Shown: positions 33,224-43,854 of the stretch, piece by piece
Numbering within the stretch: the stretch's first letter is position 1
Layout of the letters: each line of letters opens with the position of its first letter
Source of the DNA: Haliclystus octoradiatus
Taxonomy: Eukaryota; Cnidaria; Staurozoa; Stauromedusae; Haliclystidae
Reading direction: 5' to 3'
Assembly (NCBI GenBank): GCA_916610825.1
Contig: OU744446.1
Coordinates: 28,038,445 to 28,102,444 of the forward strand
Length of the DNA: 64,000 bases
Notes under the pieces: model-generated
Database searches by the model: none
The model's input: the letters and a program-made list of their open reading frames with translations, nothing else
Told to the model about the DNA's origin: nothing
Program-made: the position numbers and the translations under genes

Positions 33224-36200
33224 CCCCTGCGAAAAAGTTCATGAACGTTCATGAACTTTCATGAAATGAGTTCATGAACGTTCATGAACTAGTTCATCAA
33301 CGTTAAATGGCACAGAGTTCATGAACGTTCATGAACTCAAGTTCATGAAAGTTCAACAAAGTTAATGAACTAGTTCATCAAAGTTCATGAACTAGTTCAG
33401 CAAAGTTCATGAATTAGTTCATCAAAGTTCATAAACTAGTCCATCAAAGTTCATGAACGTTCATGAACAAGTTCATCAAAGTTCATGAACAAGTTCATCA
33501 AAGTTCATGAAGCAGTTCATCAAAGTTCATGAACGTTCATGAACTGTATAGTAAATAACAGATTAAAACAAGAATAGGAAAAAGCAACTTTGAATGTTTG
33601 AACATTTAATTCACAAAAACTTGTAAAATGTGATATAGTAAGAGGAAATGAATACATTCAAACAAATAAAATATATGATATAGAAATGTAGGAATTAGTA
33701 TAGCTTGTTAAAATATCAAAGATTGTTTGAAGCCGATTGATACTTTAAATATGTCTAAAGTCAAATCAATTCTGCTCATTGAAGCCTAAAGCATATCAAC
33801 TTCTCAAAGTGTGCTGTCCTTGAATGTCTTTTGCTTTGAGCGGATTTTTCAAGTTATGGAGCATGATTTAACTTTCTATTCTGTGTACATATCTCTCTAA
33901 GTCTTCAAATCATAATGTGAAGTCTTACCTTTTAAATGTATAGTTGTATGAGTATCTTACTATATTAAGGGTAAATTGGTTCTCTGTTGGGATATTCTTT
34001 TCTTGCCATGATTCATTTCAAAACTTATTTTATCATGTAATGATATTTGCACCTACTTTAAGAAGTGCTTTTAATAATAATGATAATTAATATTAATATC
34101 AACCTTTGGATTGTATATGTTCAAGAGCTTGAAGTTGTGACATGTCCAGTGTTTGAATTGAAAATAGCAAGCAACACAAATAATTATACATTGAACTTCC
34201 TTATGTAGTTTGTTGTGGGGGTAAATAAAAGTCTTGCAAAGCTTTTGCATCTCTGATTTATCTTTTTGTGAATAATTAAAAGGAAATATAAAATCTGGCC
34301 TCACATTCTTTGCATGGTAATCAATGTATACACCAACACCAGATATGAGCAACCAAACAACCATGTGGGGAGCTAAGGTCTACTGTAGTAAATTCTGTTT
34401 GAGTTTTGAAAACCACAGTTTCATCTAATTAGTATTCCAAAATCAAGCTTTAGTTTCACTTGGAAATCATCTTTTCAATCCTGTTGAAGCCATATATTTT
34501 TATGTAAAACTTTGTAGAATATCTATCCATCAGCTAAATTCTTTATATTACTGAATTAAACTCATTTTTCAAGATTGCTATCTTTCTCTGGATCAAGTAA
34601 ACAAGCAGCAAAAGTAAGGAATGATGTAATTACTAACTGACTTCATAAGTCAGTTTTCTTTTGAATAACAATAGCTAGTACCCAAGTCCAAGCACCTAGT
34701 CTAAATATAGACAGCTTATCACCTTACTATCAGCATGAGATGACAGCATGAGCTCAGCATGAATTTATTAGCTTCTCACTTAGACACCCACTTAGCACTT
34801 TCTGTTTGTGAGATTTGTCATCAAAAACTTACTTCTTCACACATTGGCTATTGATGCTTCAGTTTGTTTGTTTTGATATTTTAGCTCAGGTTATCAATTT
34901 ATTTAAATATACAGGATAATCAACACACAATTGCTCTCTATTGTGTGTATAATTAAAGATAAATTGAATTTTAATCAATTAAACTATTTATTCCATTAAA
35001 ATTTAGATAGCCTAGTCACAGCACAGGATGTTTTAGGATATATTCAACACAATGTTAACATTATAATAAAAGTACAATCAAACTAACACATTAATGCATC
35101 AGACATGAAACAACAAACTTGAACAAGAACATTATCATTTCTGATGGATAAAACCCAGAAAAAAGTTAGCTGTAGATTTTACAACTAATTAACTTATAGA
35201 CATTGTAATTAATTAACTTAAGTACATACATTGTCTTGCCAAATGAAGACACATGTGTGTCTTCTGTCTTCTCCTAAACAATCTATCAGAAGGAGGGGGT
35301 CCTGGGAACCTGGTTCATTGAAGGCCAGCACAAAATCAGTAGGTTTTCAAATATAAGATTTACTTTTCAACATTATTATTCATAGGCTTCACATTCATTT
35401 TGTATAAATATTTTGAAAACCCTAAAATTGGAAAGTTTCCTATCATATCTGGAATTTCTGATTCCAGTAATGCAAACATTTTGTGACACCCTGCCCCTGA
35501 GGCATTGTCTATTTGTCATTAGTTGAGATCAATAATATGCTGCTAGATTTTATTGGCATTACTTATATACTGCCCTGATTACTAGGCAATAAGCTCCAAA
35601 ATTGTTGACATGGTACCAGAAATGCTGCCAATTGGACCTGCATTGATTTATGTTTTCCTGCTAAAATAGCCCTTACAATTGTGTGTTAATACAGTTTCAC
35701 ACTTACTGTATCTAGTCGAGCTTTATTATGTATTTCGATCAGAATATTTTTATCATGAAATTTCATAAGCTAGGATTTCTGTTTCATTAATTCAGAATTA
35801 ATGTCCATGAACTTCTACTACTGGTAGGGTTTACGAGAAATGACTGCAAAGAATGAACATTGATTGAAGTTTATGAACGTTCATGAACTTGGGATATAGT
35901 TCATGGAATTTGAATACTGGTTAATAAACTTGGAATGTGGTTGTTGAATGATGACTTTTAGTTCATCAAAGTTCATGAACCTTCATGAACTCTTTGGGTC
36001 CATGAACTATTTGTTTACAAACTGCTATGATTAGTTCATGAACATTCATGAACTTGAATAAAAGTTCAAGAACGTTCATGAACTTTCATGAACTTTGATG
36101 AATTTGGAAAACTAGTTCATGAACGTTCATGAACTTTTATGAACTTGGACAACTAGTTCATAAACTTTGAGTGTAGTTCATGAATTGTGACTTTGAGTTC

Positions 36201-36385
36201 ATCAAAGTTCATGAACGTTCATGAACTGTAAGAGTTAGTGAACCATATTTTTATGAACTATTCCTTACACTTCATGAACTGTTCATCAAAGTTCATGAAC
36301 TGTTCATCAAAGTTCATGAACGTTCATAAAAGTTCATGAACGTTCATGAACTTTTATGAACTTTCATGAACTTGTTTCGCAGGGG
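33224..36385. mobile_element. 3.16-kb element of the CCCCTGCG/GTTCATGAAC family
   Basis: Left end CCCCTGCGAAAAAGTTCATG, right end ...CATGAACTTGTTTCGCAGGGG. Both outer 300-550 bp are dense in GTTCATGAAC and AGTTCATCAAAGTTCATGAA. The central 2 kb (33.6-35.8 kb) is ordinary AT-rich DNA with no recognisable gene; a 97-codon minus frame at 34071-34364 shows no motif. It is the largest member of the family here and is probably non-autonomous. Confidence 0.7.
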
Positions 36386-37227
36386 TGGATATAGACCAAC
36401 AACAAACAATAGCATGCTGGAGCATATAAACTTTCAGGAAAGCATTTCTTTACTGCTCATTAAAACATTAACAGAAATTACTATATTCATGGTTTTTAAC
36501 AAAGTTTTCATTGGTTAATTGTTCGTCACCACGCGTAAGTTAATTTGATCATTTCCCCCCTGAGCGGGAAATAAGTTGTTATTTCCCGCCTGGTTGATAA
36601 CAAAAAATTATCATAGCAACAATGGTAAACACAAAATAAACATTTTCTGATCTGCCATTCAATGACCTTGACAAATTAGCTCTCGCAAAGTTATCAAACC
36701 ATTGCATTTTGGCAACAGCCGTGTCAATGCTTTGTGAATGAACATCTCGAAGCTCTACATACAATGCGTGTTTCAGGACACAAATCAGAAAGAAGTATCC
36801 GCTTTTACTCTAGAATAGTTACAGAAGAAAAGCAGAAAAGAAATATCAGATAGTATCGCATCTGCAAACACTTGCAGCCAATTACAGAAAATTGCAACTT
36901 TAAGCAACAGTTGTCAGCAATCTCCCGTATTTATGTAAAATATTGCAATCCAACGCCAACTACAAATTGTAAAATATAATGTACTAGAGCTTAAATGCTA
37001 AATCCCGGTTACACTGATCGTTTATCAAGGCAAATAAAATAATGCATGTCGTTCCTCTGACACTCAGGCAAATAATATTCACTGCTCCCCTCGGAGTCGT
37101 ACATTAAATGAATAATATGTAAGATATAATATTTGGCAAGGCAAGTGCCATGCAAATGTTCAGGCGGGTATGAAGCTAGCTGTTGTTTTAATGTCTTAAG
37201 CTCTTGCAAGTTGCTTCAAGGCTTCTA
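36386..37227. other. Non-coding stretch with a paired E2F-like site
   Basis: No supported gene. A perfect inverted pair of E2F consensus sites is at 36565-36590. Small frames at 36579-36764 and 37009-37209 (both minus) show no family features. Confidence 0.4.
36565..36590. promoter_or_regulatory. Inverted pair of E2F-type sites
   Basis: GCGGGAAATAA, then GTTG, then TTATTTCCCGC. Each arm contains the E2F/DP consensus TTTCCCGC. It is a perfect 11-bp inverted repeat. Binding is unproven, and no cell-cycle gene is visible next to it. Confidence 0.35.
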
Positions 37228-37353
37228 CCCCTGCGAAAAACAGTTCAGGAGTTCATGAACAGTTCATGAACGTTAAATGGCTCCAATTTTCCTGAACTGT
37301 TCATGAACTGTCCGTGAACTGTGTGGACAACTCCTGAATGGTTTTCGCAGGAG
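37228..37353. mobile_element. 126-bp MITE, CCCCTGCG/GTTCATGAAC family
   Basis: Starts CCCCTGCGAAAAACAGTTC and ends GGTTTTCGCAGGAG. It is flanked by TA on both sides, which could be a 2-bp target duplication. It contains CGTTAAATGG and several GTTCATGAAC-like palindromes. Confidence 0.7.
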
Positions 37354-37833
37354 TATGGGTTGAATATAAAAGAAGAGTAAATGGTTAGTTTATTATTTTC
37401 GAATATGATATACCATCAAAGCCAAAAACTCAGAGTATCATTCACATATAATTTCCTTGATTTTAAAGAAAGATAAATTTTGCAAATAAAATCCAGACAA
37501 ACTTTATGTTAGTACAAATATATCAACTCTAAACCATGTGGTAAAGATCAAAGTGTAAATATTGCTCTTCCGTTCATTAACCATAACGTATACATAATGT
37601 TGTAAGGCAACTTAAGTCGCAAAGTAATTGATACTATCCGCTTGAAAGAAGAGAAGCAATTCATCTCTCGTACAATTATATACAAATATCATGTGACCTG
37701 TGTGATGCTGGTTATACATAGTATTCTTGCTGACACTTAATTTGAAGATCAAGTCCCTGTGCAACCGTTATCGAAAAATCCCAATCAAGAATGTTTTTTC
37801 TACTTAAAAGTTTCCCCACAAATAATCTAGTGT
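37354..37833. other. Non-coding stretch
   Basis: AT-rich; nothing recognised. Confidence 0.35.
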
Positions 37834-37930
37834 TACAAGCTTACAAGACCTACGTTAGACCTTTAGTCGAATAAAATTTTCCAGTGTGGAATCCACACAT
37901 GTTAAAAGACATTAGGGCCATTCCATCAGA
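37834..37930 (+). pseudogene. LINE reverse-transcriptase fragment
   Basis: Plus-strand translation reads LQAYKTYVRPLVE, a stop, then NFPVWNPHMLKDIRAI. This matches the YKTYVRPxxEY...VWxPH segment just after the RT domain of non-LTR retrotransposons (jockey/CR1-like). The piece is short and has an in-frame stop. Confidence 0.65.
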
Positions 37931-38540
37931 AGTGAAACCACAAAATTTTATAAGTGTCATGAATAAAGCATGCCATTAAATAATGCCATTGCAACAAAAG
38001 TACAAGCAATTTCGATGTAAATTTACAGTTTTACCAAAGCCGCTGTGGAAGAAATCTATCGATATAAGCATAAATATTCGACATTATAGCCAGTAACTTG
38101 TATTGTTAGATAATTTAGATTGTATACTTATGTTTTCATTATAATTCTTTTTAGTCAATTATATATGATTGTATACATTTGTAATAAATCCAGCCAAATT
38201 TCAACGGGCGTTATAGTTTTAATTTGTGTTTTGTAACAAAATTCAATCGACCGACTGGAACGAATGGAACGATGGATGAAAAGATAGTCAAACGATGTCG
38301 TCAAATGAAGACAAACAGCAAATGTTGTGCAGCAAGGGGGAAAAATAGATGATTGTGATTGACCTTGGTCAACGAGGAATACACCATGGTTGTCGAATAA
38401 GGGGACAACAAAGACCAGAGTGGTACTATTGAAGTAAATCAGTATACCACGCATAGAGCTGCAAGCAGCTGTTCTGGGATCAAGATTAGCAAAGACAATC
38501 AAAAACGAGTCCAGATTCAAGATCATTGGTAATGTAATGT
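37931..38540. other. Non-coding stretch, possibly LINE 3' remnant
   Basis: No motif recognised. A 123-codon minus frame at 38155-38526 has no family features and lies just beyond LINE debris. Confidence 0.35.
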
Positions 38541-38914
38541 AGACGGTGTCGCCCTACCGAAGGCACCCGTACCACTCCTCTATTTCTAGATGAGTGGCTT
38601 TTTTCGCTGAGAGCAATGAATTTAAACGCTCTTTGTTGATCTCAGCCGCGACACTGCAGATCAGTTTCAACAGATTTCATGGAAGATAGGTCTTGTTTGT
38701 CAATGCGCAGCGATGCGCCGCAGCTACTCACAATGCAATTCCCTTTGGACCATTCCATCCGCCATCCTCAGATGGTACTCATTTGATGTTTCAGGTAAAG
38801 TCAAGGCTGAGTTGACCTTAGGGGGATTTGAACCACAGTCGATCAGATATGATCCGATCTGAAGTTCGGTTGCTCTGCCATCTGAGCTAATCCCGCCATT
38901 GGTACAACCTTCTG
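38540..38914 (-). repeat. tRNA-derived SINE-like repeat
   Basis: On the minus strand a tRNA-like head (38897-38819) starts GGCGGGATTAGCTCAGATGG (A box) and contains GGTTCAAATCC (B box). A tRNA-unrelated body follows, with CCTTGACTTTACCTGAAAC and ACCATCTGAGGATGGCGG, running to about 38540. The anticodon-loop reading CTTCAGA and a 5-bp GATCA/TGATC variable-arm stem are suggestive, but the acceptor ends do not pair, so I read it as a SINE rather than a working tRNA. Confidence 0.55.
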
Positions 38915-39029
38915 GAGTGACAGTACTGTGACAATATCCTGGATCAAGAGTCACGCCAACATCTTCAAGCAATTTGTTGCAATTCGCCTTGGTAAAATTC
39001 AAGAAAGTACAGATTCTTCAGATAATGGC

Positions 39030-39560
39030 CTCATTTTCATTCTGAGTTCAACTGCGCTGATGATGCATCAAGAGGTATTCCAGTTTCTGACCTGAATAAC
39101 CGATGGAAAGATAGACTACAGTTATTGAAATGACATGGAGAGAGCTGGCATGAAAAATTCCAAGGAAAGACCACATATCAAGATTACTGATGCCAGAAAG
39201 TCATAAAGAAACCAAACATGCAGGGTACAAAAGAGTTTTGGCTCGATCAAGATTGAAGTACTGGATTGCCAGTGGAATAACATTAGAAATTTTATTGACT
39301 CTAAATGTGTAAAATGCAAGAAATTGAGAGCAACATGTCAACAAAAACAAATGGCAAACTTTCCAGAATTTCGCCTGAAACTATTCACTCCACCATTCTA
39401 CTTTACAGGAATAGACTACGTTGGTTCCACCACAGTCAAATTGGGTATCAGAACAAGAAGACAAAAAAGAAATGGGGTAATATTTACATGTATGAACACT
39501 CGCGCCATTCATGTTGAAGTCACCCAGATATGTCAATGTCAGCATTTCTCCAAGCATTGA
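39030..39560 (+). mobile_element. BEL/Pao retrotransposon remnant
   Basis: Fossil fragments of the end of RNase H (NVADDASRGIP-like, about 39040) and of integrase (CVKCKKLRATC, then PPFYFTGIDYVG and NGVIFTCMNTRAIHVEV). The order matches BEL/Pao pol. It is old and broken in several places, with no LTRs recognised. Confidence 0.65.
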
Positions 39561-39989
39561 TATACTATATCAATCGATGTTACTGTTCAAGGTACTATAT
39601 CAATTGCGTGTTACTGTTCAAGGTACTATATCGCATTTTACTGCTCAAATCGAGTGCCTGTTAAATCAACCCCAAATAGTGATACAAAAGCCAAATTTAT
39701 TAAACTTTCAAAGGATTACAATGCTGCGATAAGAGGCTTCAATACTCAACGTGAACAATCTCTTCTTGACGAGCCTTCTCTTGCAAATTCAATTGTATAT
39801 CTGCTAATACTAATAGTAAAGATTTTCAATTTAAACCAAAAAACCCTTGAACAATACATAAGGATAAAACAGATTAATTATTTAATTCCTTTGATAATTT
39901 GGTTCAATGAAGTCTTGAAATGCATATGCCAAAACATTAGTAGCAGCAAAGTATGGTGGCAGTAGCAGAAGAAAACACAAAGATGTGTC

Positions 39990-41474
39990 CAAAAATCTGA
40001 CTGTAAAGCCATGTTCGATGGAATATGGAGAAAAATAGGATTTTCCTCACTCCCAGGCACTGTTACAGCATTATCTGTTAAAACTGGCGAGGTTCTTATG
40101 ATGAAACCTTGAATAAGGTTTGTTCAAGTTATTCTTACTGGGAAGATAAAGACGACAGCGTAAAAAGCAAGCTTGGGAGGCAACGCATAAATGCAAGGTC
40201 AATTATGACGGCTCAGCTCCCTCTATGGAACCAGAAGGTGTGAAACGCATGTATGCTAGATCTGAACAAAATTTAAAGTTAAAGCACACAGGCTACAATG
40301 GAGACGGGGATAGTAAATCATTCTCAATTATCAAAGAGAGCTGCCCCTATGGTGACAAAGATATCACAAAGTATGAATGGATTAGCCTGCGTCACAGACC
40401 GCGATTCAGACACAAAAGAATAGGGTCTGTGTGAATTGCTCGGTTTCTCTGTCCGGGCCTCGTATCAAAATAAGATTGATGTCACATAATTATGCAAGAT
40501 TAAGGTGATTCTCGCCGGGATTCTCACATTACTTTGTTTACTTCGATTGACGCATTGCAATAAGTTCTATTTTAGGCTTATAACAATTAATTGATATAAG
40601 CTATAACAATTGATTGATCGAACAGAGGTGATGAATTTATTCACTAAGAACAATAGATTTACCATGCATTGATCAGAAACTTCCGCTCTAGGTTTTTGTG
40701 AAGCGGCTGGACAGAGAACTGCGCAAATCACACAGACCCTATTCTTTTGTGAATTAATCGCGGTTTAACGCAGACTATGAATGGATGGGACATGTGCAGA
40801 AGCGGCTTGGTATTGCACTCCGAAAGCTGAAATTAACTTATGGGAAAAAACAAGTGATGGTAAAACAATTAGAGGGCGTGGCAGGTTGACAAAAAACAAA
40901 ATGGATAAACTACTTACTAAGTATACTATGGTTTAGCGATAAGGCGACATAAAATGATTTACCAGCAAGGAAAAAAGAAGTACTGGCAGGTTTATACCAC
41001 AGTTCGTCTAGCGATGAGAAGCCCACGCATCAGATTTGCCCAACTGGATCTGACAGCTGGAGCAAGTATCAATTATCAAAAGCAATGAATAAAGAACATA
41101 AGCATCCTATTGGATTACCTCAAGCAGTTTTTGATATTATTCTGCCTATTTACACCAGATTATCAAATGATGAACTATTGACAGGTTGTCTTGGCGGGTA
41201 TACGCAAAACAATTGTCAATCACTGAACCATCTAATATGGACACGGTGCTCTAAGGCAACATTTTCAGGAGGGGCTCACTTCAAAGCTGTTGCAGCTAAT
41301 GATGTTACCGCATTTTATAATGGCTTATTTGTCTTGAATAAAATTCTAAACCGTTTGGGAGTAAATGGTAAGAGCAACACAATAGCCCTGCTAACGAAAG
41401 TTGATAGAAAGAGGATACGGGAAAGTGATGCACGAGCTATAGTAATTGAAAAAAAGGACAGTCACTTAGAATGA
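39990..41474 (+). pseudogene. MULE (Mutator-like) transposase remnant, split by a MITE
   Basis: Plus-strand frames read DGIWRKIGFSSLPGTVTALS, then NYDGSAPSMEPEGVKRMYAR, GDGDSKSF, ITKYEWI, and, after the inserted MITE, GHVQKRLGIALRKLK, RGRGRLTKNKMDKLL, CPTGSDSW, and LTGCLGGYTQNNCQSLNHLI. This is the order of the metazoan Mutator-like transposase domain that I recall from arthropod and cnidarian proteins. Several frame changes are present, and a 394-bp MITE sits at 40383-40776 within the YEWI codons, which are duplicated. TIRs of the MULE were not identified. Confidence 0.7.
40383..40776. mobile_element. 394-bp MITE related to the RecQ/DUF6589 transposon
   Basis: The left end TAGCCTGCGTCACAGACC matches the first 17 bp of the 7506 TIR, and the inner GGGTCTGTG block is shared as well. 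The right end is an imperfect inverted copy (AGTCTGCGTTA...), and the TIR similarity continues to about 85 bp. The flanks carry the perfect duplication ATGAATGGAT (40373-40382 and 40777-40786), the same length as at the large element. No coding region. It should be mobilised by proteins of the large element, which is inference. Confidence 0.85.
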
Positions 41475-42339
41475 AAAAAAGCAAGAGAAGAACTCCCTAC
41501 TGAAGAAGAAGGGGTAACATACCAGTCTGGTACATTTGAAAGCTCATTATGAGCAATTATATTGACACAATAACAATGCGCTATGTTTAAATTGGATTTT
41601 CCACACATTTGAATTTTCACTTGATTTCGATAGCGGTGACGCTTCTAGTTTATTCATCTTGAAGTATTGACTTGGAATTTTGAGGATATCATAACCATAT
41701 TATGTTCGGTGCAATAAAACTAAATACTTACATAGATCTTAGATAACTTCCTTATACTTGCTAGTACTATAATTTTGCTGCGTTGTCTTTGTGTTGTAAA
41801 TTTTTTGGTTCAAAATGAAATACCTCAAAATTTAAGATATTCATTGCATAGAAGCCTCTATCTAGAGTATATCCTGAACAAGAAGTGAAAAAATATTACT
41901 CAATTGACGTCAAGTCGAAGTGCATAATTTTGTGTGGTGTTACATGAAGAAATCATTTTTGTCAATTTTGAATCTTCAAACCGTGATCTCATCTGATTAT
42001 CTGCTATTTCATTAAATATAACACATTTTCACAGTTTGACATCAGGAAAGGCCTCAAACAAAATTGAGTAAGCAGGTACCTTAAGAAATTCATGAAATAC
42101 AAGGGTTCTTAGTTGTTGGATTACTGTTCTCTGTCAAAAATGTGTCAATCGTCGTCCAGACCATAGCCTGCGCTCTTAGCCGAATCTAGTTAGCACATAA
42201 CAACATTAACACACCTTGGGGGTAGGTACAAATATGTACGTGGCACCAGGATTTTGATTAGCAGTGGGAACAAATATAACCTTTGTGGAGATCAAGCACT
42301 AAAGATTTACCATAGACATGTAGAGTAGTTGATGATATA
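41475..42339. other. Non-coding stretch
   Basis: No gene recognised. It may include the 3' end of the MULE. An AGCCTGCG match at about 42168 is too short to call a TIR. Confidence 0.35.
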
Positions 42340-43270
42340 CTATTATATGATTCTTCGTTCCTGGCTCACGTTGACCACATAAAGTCTTTCCTACATCATT
42401 GTCGTATTCATGGTATCACCGTTATCCCCAAGAAATTTACGTTTGCACAATCGTCTGTGAAATATGTTGGATATAGTAGTAGCCTAGTCATTCTAGCATT
42501 GCCCCTACTACTGATATAATTCCAGCAATTACCAATTTTTCAACTTCATCAAATTTAAGTGCCCTGAGATCGCTTTTAAGGTCGGTAGAACAGCTGTCAA
42601 ACTTCTGTCCATTTATTTAGCAGCGCTGAAAAGGCCAATGAGAATGTTACCAAAATACAATAATGTCTTTCAATGGCTACCAGTCCATGATGCAGCCTAT
42701 CCAGTCAGTCAAAGATGCTCTTCAGAAGCAACCAATTCTATCATTTTACCAACAAAGTATTCCACAACGTCAGAGTGGTCAATGGCGATTGCTAGAATGC
42801 AAATCCCATTTTTTTAGTGATGCCGAGAAGCGCTACGAGATAAGTGAGCTGGAATGTCTAGCAGTTTCATGGGCAGTTCTTAATATTGTCTGTATCTACA
42901 AAGTCAGTCTTATTTTATTGCTGTGAGAGATCATAAACTATTTATTCCAATTCTGAACAATTATTCAATCACAGATAAAAATCATACATATCTTATGAAC
43001 AAACTATCTCCATCATAGTTTCAAAACTGAGTGGAACAAAAGCAAATACCATTAAATCTCTAAAGCCCTTTCTAGGTCGCCCACATTCCCCACCATCAAT
43101 CAGAAGATGAATTAGAAGAAAATGCCAATTTTTACATCCAAGCAATAATGATATTGATGACAACTGAACAGAGTCACATTGAATAGACAGCAGCCTGGAG
43201 TCCATACTGGATAGTCTGCTTTAAATTCAAAAGATAACACAAACCTTGTGGCCTGTCTCTATAACATGGT
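42340..43270 (+). mobile_element. Ty3/Gypsy pol remnant
   Basis: Fossil RT-RNase H region. HIKSFLHHCRIHGITVIPKK followed by KYVGY is the end of RT. SDAEKRYEISELECLAVSWA is RNase H, followed by DHKLFIPILNNY. It is old, broken in many places, and has no LTRs in view. It belongs to the Gypsy group whose RNase H reads SxxEKRYxxxELExLA. Confidence 0.65.
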
Positions 43271-43556
43271 TACATAAAGTCATTAAAGATTATCATATAT
43301 TCACCAAAAACGAAGATATTCATTTCGTTATGTGCGAATGCGGACGATTGCCAAATTTCTAATTTAGACTACGAAATCTTTATTCTGTGCGAACTCAGAA
43401 TATATATCGACAAACTAATTCAATACTCTAAATAAATGAGATATTCTCTTTGTTTCCACGTAGAAATAAATTTATAAAACATTAACGCTTTTATTGAACC
43501 ATCATAAAGGCCCATAAATTTTTTTGTTCCGTACGAACAAGACAACCATAACGTAC
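43271..43556. other. Short non-coding spacer before the BEL element
   Basis: Nothing recognised. Ends with CGTAC (43552-43556), the left target duplication of the BEL/Pao element. Confidence 0.5.
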
Positions 43557-43819
43557 TGTAGATAGAGGATTGGGAACAATTCTTATTGTTAACAATATAG
43601 AGGCATGGTGCCCAATTAGTGATTACAATATATGTTATAGCCTCATGTGTTATCGACAGGCATTGTTGGGCGAAAGCCATTGAAATAAGATCATTATTAT
43701 CTAAGCCTCATTTGTTGATCTTCTTATGGACTCGTTGCTTTGAGTCAATCTTCGGTTTATTATAGTATTTATTACAGTCCTACAATAGAATTGTGTTCCC
43801 TTAAGACCACACTTTTACA
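43557..43819 (+). repeat. 5' LTR of the BEL/Pao element
   Basis: Begins TGTAGATAGAGG and ends CACACTTTTACA. The bases TGGTCAGTCGAACC that follow could be the primer-binding site. Confidence 0.92.
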
Positions 43820-43854
43820 TGGTCAGTCGAACCGTGTAACCGTGAACCTTTTAC

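Noticed and set aside
38155-38526. 123-codon minus-strand frame
   Set aside because: No motif or family resemblance, and it lies beside LINE debris.
38819-38897. Functional selenocysteine tRNA
   Set aside because: Acceptor and T arms do not pair properly, and a SINE-like body follows.
42160-42180. Another TIR of the RecQ/DUF6589 family (AGCCTGCG)
   Set aside because: Only about 9 bp match, with no hairpin block or duplication.
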